Positions 1 to 5,642 of a stretch of 6,786 nucleotides of DNA are shown here, one piece after another. A program made the position numbers and the translations under genes. The first letter of the stretch is position 1; every line of letters begins with the position of its first letter. The notes under the pieces were generated by a model. It searched no databases. It was not told where the DNA came from and worked only from the letters and a program-made list of their open reading frames with translations. Source of the stretch: Clostridia bacterium (GTDB taxonomy: Bacteria; Bacillota; Clostridia; Lutisporales; Lutisporaceae); NCBI GenBank assembly GCA_029256365.1, contig JAQSYB010000115.1, forward strand, positions 1-6,786. Reading direction: 5' to 3'.

Positions 1-1062
1 AGCACCAAATCTGCATCGCTGTTTTCCTGCAAGGAACCCTTTTTAGGATAGAGGCTCAAGGCTTTGGCAGGATTTTGCGTGATAATGCTGATGCCTTGTG
101 ACAAGCTGACGATACCCTCAACTATGGCATTCTTTATATCTTTATACAATGGAGCAGGGGAGCCTACACCAATCTTAATCAGGTGTCCTTTTGAATCAAA
201 TACAGGTGAACTACCATTGCTGTCGGAGCTTGCACACACTTTATCGATTGGTACATTATTGTCCACATAAAGCTTCAAAGCATCGGCAATGCTGTATGTG
301 GTTGGGCTATCCTTGGTTTTATAAAAATCCGAAGTAATATCTACATAGCCACCCAATTTGAGGTAATAAATGTTCTACTCGATTGATATGAGAAGGCATA
401 AACTGTTTTATTGGAATTTCCGTATTTCTAATTATTTCAGTTAGAATTTTAATACCATCCATACCATCTCCCATATGTAAATGTACGATGCCGCACTTGC
501 CTGCAAGAATTCCACCCACTCTGGCATCGGCAGCAATTTTTTTCACGTCGTCGAAATTTGGTTGGGAAGATCTATGATCACAAATTGCTAGTTCACCAAT
601 GCCGATAACCTTGTCAATTAGTATGATATCGGTTTTCACGGAGCCTGTTATAGTTTGTGTTGGTACTTCATAGCAGCCGGAATAAATATAAGTTGAAAGT
701 CCCTCTATCTCAAGAGCTCTAGCCTTTGCAAGTAATGCTACCATGCTTCTTGTTATGCCATCGGTACCTAATAAACCGACTGCGGTAGTAACACCGGCTG
801 TTGTTAGAGCAGAAAGATGTATCTCTGGTGTTCTGGTAGCAGGACCACCTTCGCCGCCCCCACCGATAAAGTGTACATGCTGATCAATAAATCCTGGTAC
901 TGCTTTATAATTAGATCCGTCAATTATCTCTGTGTCAAAATTGTTTGTAGGGAAATCAATGCTTTGAGATATCTTTATTATTTTGTCGTTGCAAATTAAT
1001 ATATCCATCCTTCCTAACGGTGTAGGATTATACACATCTACATTTCTTATTAACTTAAACAT
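1..1062 (-). pseudogene. iadA: Isoaspartyl dipeptidase (beta-aspartyl peptidase), frame-broken and cut by the left edge
   Basis: This is a metal-dependent amidohydrolase-superfamily enzyme that cleaves isoaspartyl dipeptides formed by protein ageing. From the ATG at 1062 the first frame shows the HxH metal motif (FIDQHVH, H62 and H64), GGGGEGGPATRTPE, GVTTAVGLLGTDG, a Glu at residue 157 (GIGELAICDHRS), H196 (HLHMGDG) and H225 (MPSHINR). These match the metal ligands of E. coli IadA as I recall its sequence. After about residue 235 this frame runs into a stop at 319-321. A second frame takes over from about 359 to the left edge, with LGGYVDITSD, the catalytic SSDSNGS (Asp codon at 222-224) and a QNPAKAL / DADLVL tail. 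Neither piece alone has a complete active site. The family is usually about 390 residues; 235 plus at least 119 are visible. The break could be a true mutation or an assembly error. The family assignment is very secure; the pseudogene status is less so. Confidence 0.9.
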
Positions 1063-1067
1063 CATTT

Positions 1068-1074
1068 CCTCCTT
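1068..1074 (-). promoter_or_regulatory. Shine-Dalgarno site fixing the iadA start
   Basis: AAGGAGG on the minus strand is a near-perfect ribosome binding site. Two ATG codons follow, at 1065-1063 and 1062-1060. The AGGAGG core lies 2 nt from the first and 5 nt from the second, so the second (MFKLIRNVDVY) is the better start. It also matches the usual N-terminus of the family. The same frame stays open 45 codons further upstream, to an ATG at 1197. That stretch shows no family similarity and lies in the intergenic region, so it is not taken as part of the protein. Confidence 0.75.
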
Positions 1075-1246
1075 TTGGACATATGCAAGAAAAATCCAGC
1101 AGTAAGCAAAGTTGTATTCTGGCAGAGGTCTTATGGTAAAATATCTTCTTCTATTATAATCCGTTAAAGAATTTAATATCCCTAAAACATTTGTCATATT
1201 TTGTCCTAAAAAAACTATTGAAATATCTTCTAATATTTAACAATTA

Positions 1247-1255
1247 TGATATAAT
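1247..1255 (+). promoter_or_regulatory. Extended -10 promoter of the oxoamine synthase/SDR operon
   Basis: TGATATAAT is a TGN-extended, perfect TATAAT -10 element about 95 bp upstream of the synthase start. The best -35 candidate is weak (TTCTAA at 1228-1233, spacer 16), as is common when the -10 is extended. Transcription would begin near 1261-1263, immediately before the inverted repeat at 1268-1287. The leader would be about 88 nt long. The assignment rests on sequence alone. Confidence 0.6.
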
Positions 1256-1267
1256 ATACAATTGAAG

Positions 1268-1287
1268 GTGTACACATAAATGTACAC
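1268..1287. promoter_or_regulatory. Candidate operator: perfect 7-bp inverted repeat with tandem TGTACA palindromes
   Basis: GTGTACA and its exact reverse complement TGTACAC flank a 6-nt spacer (CATAAA). Each arm also contains the self-palindrome TGTACA, at 1269-1274 and 1281-1286, so the two palindromes sit 12 bp apart, roughly one helical turn. The element covers about +6 to +26 relative to the predicted transcription start, a typical site for a dimeric repressor that blocks initiation or clearance. A 7-bp RNA hairpin is also possible, but no T-run follows, so it is not an intrinsic terminator. No regulator gene is visible in the window and I cannot assign the binding protein. Confidence 0.5.
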
Positions 1288-1349
1288 AGGTTTGAATTCG
1301 AATTTGTTATTAATAAATCAATGTATGAGCAAATGAGGGAGGTACAACA

Positions 1350-2597
1350 ATGGATTCCAGGAATTTCAGTTTGGCAGACTTTATGATGATTGAAGATGCA
1401 GATATAATGGGAAGGGCAAAGCTTTTCAAGGAATTCTCCAATGATGTCTTTGATAGAAGACACTCTCAATATAGACGCGTTTCCATGGATGGGTCTGGTC
1501 CTATCATGCGAGTGCAGGACAAATATACGGGAAACATCAAGGAAATGGTTTATTTGGCATCCAACGATTATTTAAATCTTACAAAGCATCCAAGAACAAT
1601 TGCAGCAGGAAAAGCGGCCTTAGAAAAGTATGGCTCCGGTGCAGGCAGCGTGCCCTTGCTGGGTGGCACCTTGGACTTACATATTGATTTAGAGCAAAAG
1701 GTAGCAAAATTCAAAGGCTGTGAATCAGCAATTATATATACTTCAGGCTTTGGATCAAACTGCGGCACGCTATTGTCTATGCTTCAGGAAAATGATATAG
1801 CCATACTGGACATGTTGGTGCACGCAAGCATATTGGATGGCTGCAAAAATACAAATACAAAATTCTTTCGGCACAATGATATGAACTCCTTAGAGCACAC
1901 CCTGTCAAAGGTAAAAGATAGATATAGAACAAAGCTGATTATAGTGGACGGAGTATATTCCATGGATGGGGATATCGCACATTTAGATAAGATTGTAGAG
2001 CTTGCAAAAGCATATGGCGCTTATGTAATGGTAGATGAGGCACACGCATCCGGTGTAATCGGAGATACAGGAAGAGGTACACCTCAGCATTTTAATATTG
2101 AAGGCAAGGTTGATATAGTTGCTGGTACTTTTTCGAAAGCCATGGGATCAGTAGGGGGATTTATTGCAGCAAAAACAGACTTAATTGAACTGCTGCATTT
2201 CTACTCAAGACCCTACATGTTTTCTACAGCTATGACGCCGCAGTCAGCTGGATCCTTAATTGCTTCTATGGAGGTAATTGAGGATGAGCCGCAGCTGCGA
2301 GAAGCATTGTGGAGCAATATTAGTTATTTTAAGGAAAAACTCATCAATTTGGGCTTTGACCTGGGGAATGCGGAAACGGCGATATTTCCAATCATTATAG
2401 GTGATGACTTAAAGGTTAAGGAAATGTGTAGAAGGCTGCATGATATGGATATATACGTAAATCCTGTATTATACCCTGCTGTACCTAAAAAGCTTGCTAG
2501 AATTAGAATGAGTATTATGTCATCACATACCAAGGAGCATTTGGACAAAGCATTGAATGCATTGGAGATTGTTGGCAAGGAATATAACGTTATTTAG
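1350..2597 (+). CDS. PLP-dependent alpha-oxoamine synthase, serine palmitoyltransferase-like
   Basis: This is a 415-residue fold-type I PLP enzyme. Family members condense an amino acid with an acyl-thioester and release CO2, giving a 2-amino-3-ketone. Visible motifs are the substrate-loop region YGSGAGSVPLLGGTLDLH (94-111), the cofactor-stacking His in LVHAS (H158), FRHNDM (173-178), VDGVYSMDGD (199-208), VDEAHASG (D229, which pairs with the pyridine nitrogen, and H232) and GTFSKAMGSVGGF with the Schiff-base lysine K263. The GTFSK..GS.GGF motif, SRPYMFST (286-293) and the C-terminal YPAVP / SSHTKEHLD resemble serine palmitoyltransferases and CqsA more than 2-amino-3-ketobutyrate ligase, which typically has GTLGKALGG. 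Length fits the family. The start is supported by GGGAGG (1337-1342) 7 nt upstream. It is first in an operon with the SDR 13 nt downstream. Family and chemistry are secure; the amino acid and acyl donor are not known. BioF or a CqsA-type function remain alternatives. Confidence 0.9.
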   Translation: MDSRNFSLADFMMIEDADIMGRAKLFKEFSNDVFDRRHSQYRRVSMDGSGPIMRVQDKYTGNIKEMVYLASNDYLNLTKHPRTIAAGKAALEKYGSGAGSVPLLGGTLDLHIDLEQKVAKFKGCESAIIYTSGFGSNCGTLLSMLQENDIAILDMLVHASILDGCKNTNTKFFRHNDMNSLEHTLSKVKDRYRTKLIIVDGVYSMDGDIAHLDKIVELAKAYGAYVMVDEAHASGVIGDTGRGTPQHFNIEGKVDIVAGTFSKAMGSVGGFIAAKTDLIELLHFYSRPYMFSTAMTPQSAGSLIASMEVIEDEPQLREALWSNISYFKEKLINLGFDLGNAETAIFPIIIGDDLKVKEMCRRLHDMDIYVNPVLYPAVPKKLARIRMSIMSSHTKEHLDKALNALEIVGKEYNVI

Positions 2598-2603
2598 GGG
2601 GGG
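2597..2603 (+). promoter_or_regulatory. Shine-Dalgarno site deciding a TTG start for the SDR
   Basis: A run of seven G (preceded by A at 2596) overlaps the last base of the synthase stop codon and lies 7 nt before the TTG at 2611. The nearer ATG at 2604 is in another frame and touches the G-run. An in-frame ATG at 2557 lies inside the synthase and would add 18 residues before the first beta strand of the Rossmann fold. The TTG places the glycine motif at residue 13, as is usual for classical SDRs. Confidence 0.7.
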
Positions 2604-2610
2604 ATGCATT

Positions 2611-3450
2611 TTGACAAAACTTTATGGGGATGTTGTCTTGATAGCTGGTGCATCATCTGGTATGGGAAAAGCCATAGCAGATGCGCTTGCAAAGGACGGT
2701 TATAAGGTGTACGGGACAAGTAGAAAGTCGCAGGAAGGAACTGTCGATAATTTACCCATCATAAACAATACCAATGGTTTTATACAAATGATAAAGCTGG
2801 ATGTTTGTTCAGATGAGTCTGTAATGGCTGCCGTTGATTTGGTAAAGCAAAAAGAAGGCAGAATAGATATTTTAATCAATTGTGCAGGTTTCGCACTGGC
2901 CGGAGCAGTAGAAGATACGACACATGAAGAGGCATTTCAGGAGTTCAATACAAATTTCTTTGGTGTGCATAGGATGTGCAGGGCAGTTGCACCGATCATG
3001 AGAGAAAGTGGGATAGGCTTAATTATCAATATAAGCTCAACTGCCGGATTAATATCTGTGCCCTACCAATCCTTCTATAGTGCAAGCAAATATGCGCTGG
3101 AAGCGATGACAGAAGCGCTGCGAATAGAACTGCAGCCCTTTGGAATTCGGGTAGCATTGGTGGAGCCCGGCGATACCAAAACAGGATTTACAAACAGTCG
3201 AGTATTTGCAAAGGAATCACAGAATTCTATTTATAAAGCTACCTTTGATAAGTCCGTTGCTAGAATGGTAAAGGATGAGCAAGGTGGGCCGCCTCCTGAT
3301 GGGATTGTAAATGTTGTGAAGAAGATCATCAATAGCAGCAACCCACCAGTAAGAATCGTAGTAGGTCCTATCAACAAAATATTGGCATTTTTAAAACGTA
3401 TCCTTCCTTCTAGGTTGGTTGTATATATCGTCGCAAAGCTTTATGCATAA
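2611..3450 (+). CDS. Classical short-chain dehydrogenase/reductase, candidate 2-amino-3-ketone reductase
   Basis: This is a 279-residue NAD(P)-dependent oxidoreductase with TTG as start. The Rossmann nucleotide motif GASSGMG is at 13-19 and NCAG at 90-93. The catalytic tetrad is complete: N115 (FNTNFFG), S143 (NISSTAG), Y156 and K160 (YSASK). An arginine just after the second beta strand (TSRK, R38) with no acidic residue there suggests NADP(H) over NAD(H). PGDTKTGF (186-193) is the usual post-active-site segment. The C-terminal 30 residues are hydrophobic and basic (ILAFLKRILPSRLVVYIVAKL) and may touch the membrane, as in retinol and 3-ketosphinganine reductase relatives. It follows the oxoamine synthase by 13 nt, so co-translation is likely, and the pair suggests reduction of the synthase product to an amino alcohol. 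The SDR class is certain. The substrate is inferred from the neighbour alone; a general ketone or aldehyde reductase is possible. Confidence 0.88.
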   Translation: MTKLYGDVVLIAGASSGMGKAIADALAKDGYKVYGTSRKSQEGTVDNLPIINNTNGFIQMIKLDVCSDESVMAAVDLVKQKEGRIDILINCAGFALAGAVEDTTHEEAFQEFNTNFFGVHRMCRAVAPIMRESGIGLIINISSTAGLISVPYQSFYSASKYALEAMTEALRIELQPFGIRVALVEPGDTKTGFTNSRVFAKESQNSIYKATFDKSVARMVKDEQGGPPPDGIVNVVKKIINSSNPPVRIVVGPINKILAFLKRILPSRLVVYIVAKLYA

Positions 3451-3461
3451 TCCAAACAAAA

Positions 3462-3512
3462 TACCCCGCCTTATTGTATTATCCTTTGGGAATCATACAT
3501 AGGAGCGGGGTA
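3462..3512 (-). terminator. Stem-loop terminator between convergent genes
   Basis: TACCCCGC (3462-3469) and GCGGGGTA (3505-3512) form an 8-bp, five-GC stem around a 35-nt loop that contains a further imperfect TGTAT/ATACA pairing. Read on the minus strand, the stem is followed by a T-rich tail (TATTTTGTTT), so it fits an intrinsic terminator for the small gene ending at 3528. Read on the plus strand, it starts 11 nt after the SDR stop but lacks a T-run, so it would terminate that operon only weakly. The long loop lowers confidence. Confidence 0.55.
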
Positions 3513-3527
3513 AATTGCGAGGTAAAA

Positions 3528-3695
3528 CTATCTAGTAAGCTTTTCAATCTGATCAACAAAATGTGGTTCATCCATTATATTGCCTGGATCTTCTCCGAAA
3601 AGTAGATATCCATATTCGTTTATTGGTATAATCTGAGGTATGTGATTCACCACATAGCCATTTCTTACATTATATTCACTGTCAAAATTATACAT
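3528..3695 (-). CDS. Small hypothetical protein, 55 residues
   Basis: I do not recognise this protein. It starts MYNFDSEYNVRNGY and ends DQIEKLTR, is acidic, has no Cys, no signal peptide and no membrane segment, and is rich in Asn, Tyr, Ile and Pro in the middle (HIPQIIPINEYGYLLFGEDP). Support comes from its signals. The SD is GAGGTGA, a seven-base match to the anti-SD complement, 5 nt before the ATG. A -35/-10 pair lies at 3730-3759. A stem-loop with a T-rich tail follows the stop within 15 nt. An upstream in-frame ATG at 3725 would give 65 residues but lacks a comparable SD. It could also be co-transcribed with the lipoprotein 73 nt upstream. A degraded remnant of a longer gene remains possible. 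Confidence 0.5.
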   Translation of the reverse strand: MYNFDSEYNVRNGYVVNHIPQIIPINEYGYLLFGEDPGNIMDEPHFVDQIEKLTR

Positions 3696-3700
3696 GCTTT

Positions 3701-3707
3701 TCACCTC
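3701..3707 (-). promoter_or_regulatory. Strong Shine-Dalgarno site of the small gene
   Basis: GAGGTGA on the minus strand matches seven consecutive bases of the consensus AGGAGGTGATC and lies 5 nt before the ATG at 3695-3693. It selects the 55-residue form over the 65-residue form and is one of the main reasons for calling the gene real. Confidence 0.55.
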
Positions 3708-3729
3708 GAAAATAGCTTTCCCCAAAAGC

Positions 3730-3759
3730 AGTATAATATTTGCTGCAAGGAATTGAAAA
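3730..3759 (-). promoter_or_regulatory. Possible promoter of the small gene
   Basis: On the minus strand TATACT (3735-3730) is a good -10 match, and TTTTCA (3759-3754) matches TTGACA at four of six positions, with an 18-nt spacer. Transcription would start near 3723, leaving a leader of about 28 nt. The region is AT-rich, so a chance match is possible. Confidence 0.35.
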
Positions 3760-3768
3760 AAATGTAAT

Positions 3769-5628
3769 TTAACGAAGCTGTGAAATACTAAGTGGATCGA
3801 TACTCCAGCTTTCTATTGTGAAGCTTCCCTTATCAGACTTTGACAATACAAGTTTATATTTTTGAATATTGCTTTTAGTCGTTACAACAATTTTTACTTT
3901 GGCTTCTAGAGCGGTTTGAGCACTTTCTGCTCGATGGGGCTCACTTAAGCTCCAAAGCTCAATTTCTCCTATTTCCATTTTAGCGGAGCTAGATATCTTA
4001 ATCAAATCTTCAACTATCTGCAATTGATTTTTATCAAAATCATTGTCAGAATCATTTTTCCAATATTTCATAGCCTCTTTGCTATTTTTGTTTTTGATAT
4101 CAGTTAGGTGCTTTTGCACCAGATTACGTATGTCCTTTACTTCTTTTGAGTCAGGATGGGTAGAGAATCCTGTGATCATCCAAGCCTCATTGATTTTCGC
4201 AAGTTCAATAGAATTCACAAAGAAAAAGCCGATATTAACCGATGCTTTTTCTTTTTTTGCATCAATTGTATTTAGTACAATAGTTGGAGGTATAAAGGGC
4301 TCCTTTTGCCAAGTTGGCAAAGGCATGTTGAAACGCTTAAAGTCAATCAGCTTATTCTCCAAGGCTTCTTGGGCAATGAGATCATAGGTATTGACATATA
4401 TTTTGTTTGCTTGCTCTTCGTACGCTTCATAGCTTCCGTTAAAGTTATAATCTAAATGGAACATCTTTAGAATGGTTGTTTTAATACCTTTGAGGTCAGA
4501 ATGATCCATTTCATTACTGGTTTGAAGAATAATAAAGGATGAAGTATCCACTGTAAGGATGTTGGCATTGTAATCCCCAACAAAGAATAGCTTATTCTCA
4601 GCAGGGCTTAAATAAAAGGTCGGAGTACAAAGAGATATTGTTTTTTTGTCACCGGTACTGGGGTTAAACTTTACAAGCAGATACCGATTGCCTGATAAGT
4701 CGGGGTTTACCGTAGTATAAAGTATTTCACCAGTAGATTTCATCATTTTTGCATTGTAAATAGGTCCTGCTTCAATGGATTTGCTTTCTAATGTTTCCAT
4801 GTTCAACATAAAGAGGTTATTATGGTTTTCCTTTGTATAAATCAGATTAATATTATCCGAATCAAGAAATACACCATTTGCCAGACTTTTAAAGGATTTG
4901 CTGTCAAAGTTGTATAAAGCAATCATGTCGTTGTATTCATTGTTTTTCATTTGTACAATATATATTTCTTGATTATTATAGATCTGTTCTACAAAAGGAT
5001 TGTAAGGATCTACAGCAAAAGAAATCAGCTGCTTAGAGGAGATATCAAATGTCATTCTCTGATTGATGAGCAGCTTTTTTGAATCCCGAGACCAGCTTAA
5101 GCTGTCATAGGCAAAGTAGTTTTTGCCTTCGATAATCCTTTGCAGCTGCTTTGTTTGCGTGTCATAAATATAGATATTGCTGCTGCCATCAATAAAGGCG
5201 AAGAGCTTACCGGTTTCATCAAACTGAAAATCCTTTGGGGAAAGAAACCTACCCAGTAAGGTTTTCTCATTGTCATTTGTATCAACAGAATATAAATTGA
5301 TTGGTTGAATCATATTGCCTGTAATTACCTTGCTGTTGGTTTCGTCGGTTTCTGTGCTGTCAATAAAGCTGAAGCCAATTACTATCCCTGTGTCTGATGA
5401 CACTGCAAGGGGAATGGTCTCAGGGTCAATTTTTTTCAAGAATTCCGCATTATTTTCTATGCTTATTTTTTGGGGCATAATATTAAAATTTAAAGAAAGG
5501 TTTTCTTCAACTTGATCATTTGTATTATTATGCTGCTGCAAAACAACCAATTGGCCTTGCCTCACGCTGCAGCCTGCCAACAATAGAGCAATTATCAATG
5601 TTAGGATTGCTTTTAAATTTTTTTTCAT
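3769..5628 (-). CDS. Exported lipoprotein with beta-propeller domain, partner of the histidine kinase
   Basis: This is a 619-residue protein with a lipoprotein signal peptide: a basic start (MKKNLK), a hydrophobic core and the lipobox LAGC with the lipidated Cys at residue 20. It should be anchored on the outer face of the cytoplasmic membrane. Residues about 75-375 look like a TolB/WD40-type beta-propeller. Blade-like repeats include FQFDETGKLFAFIDGSSNIYI (134-154, broken here only by its turn), LSWSRDSKKLLIN (177-189) and LSPAENKLFFVG (340-351). Residues about 380-490 and 495-615 look like two small alpha/beta domains, each ending in paired strands (NEAWMITGF; FTIESWSI), possibly tandem NTF2-like folds. 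It starts 14 nt after the histidine kinase stop, preceded by GGAAAGGGTAGG, so the two are one operon. The lipoprotein assignment is secure. The propeller is likely. A role in signal reception or kinase control is inferred from position only. Confidence 0.8.
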   Translation of the reverse strand: MKKNLKAILTLIIALLLAGCSVRQGQLVVLQQHNNTNDQVEENLSLNFNIMPQKISIENNAEFLKKIDPETIPLAVSSDTGIVIGFSFIDSTETDETNSKVITGNMIQPINLYSVDTNDNEKTLLGRFLSPKDFQFDETGKLFAFIDGSSNIYIYDTQTKQLQRIIEGKNYFAYDSLSWSRDSKKLLINQRMTFDISSKQLISFAVDPYNPFVEQIYNNQEIYIVQMKNNEYNDMIALYNFDSKSFKSLANGVFLDSDNINLIYTKENHNNLFMLNMETLESKSIEAGPIYNAKMMKSTGEILYTTVNPDLSGNRYLLVKFNPSTGDKKTISLCTPTFYLSPAENKLFFVGDYNANILTVDTSSFIILQTSNEMDHSDLKGIKTTILKMFHLDYNFNGSYEAYEEQANKIYVNTYDLIAQEALENKLIDFKRFNMPLPTWQKEPFIPPTIVLNTIDAKKEKASVNIGFFFVNSIELAKINEAWMITGFSTHPDSKEVKDIRNLVQKHLTDIKNKNSKEAMKYWKNDSDNDFDKNQLQIVEDLIKISSSAKMEIGEIELWSLSEPHRAESAQTALEAKVKIVVTTKSNIQKYKLVLSKSDKGSFTIESWSIDPLSISQLR

Positions 5629-5642
5629 ATCCTACCCTTTCC

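Noticed and set aside
64..270. Plus-strand 68-codon frame
   Set aside because: It is antisense to the conserved C-terminal part of the isoaspartyl dipeptidase, with no SD or family likeness.
357..378. Programmed ribosomal frameshift in iadA
   Set aside because: No slippery heptamer or downstream stimulatory structure is evident, and the spacing suggests missing bases rather than recoding.
1153..1158. Minus-strand TATAAT as the iadA promoter
   Set aside because: No acceptable -35 at 16-18 nt and no extended -10. The whole region is AT-rich, so the match is not informative.
2557..2610. ATG at 2557 as the SDR start
   Set aside because: It lies within the synthase coding sequence, has no SD, and adds 18 residues unlike the family before the first beta strand. 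The TTG at 2611 has a G-rich SD at the right distance.
1350..3450. Threonine catabolism pair (2-amino-3-ketobutyrate CoA ligase plus threonine dehydrogenase)
   Set aside because: The synthase has GTFSKAMGSVGGF rather than the KBL-type GTLGKALGG motif. The SDR is a classical 279-residue type, not the extended SDR or zinc-dependent type used as threonine dehydrogenase.
3726..3768. Terminator after the lipoprotein gene
   Set aside because: A run of seven T is present on the minus strand, but no stable stem precedes it.
4043..4387. Plus-strand 114-codon frame inside the lipoprotein gene
   Set aside because: It is fully antisense to a convincing lipoprotein with signal peptide and operon context. 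The translation is low-complexity Ser/Phe and has no recognisable domain.
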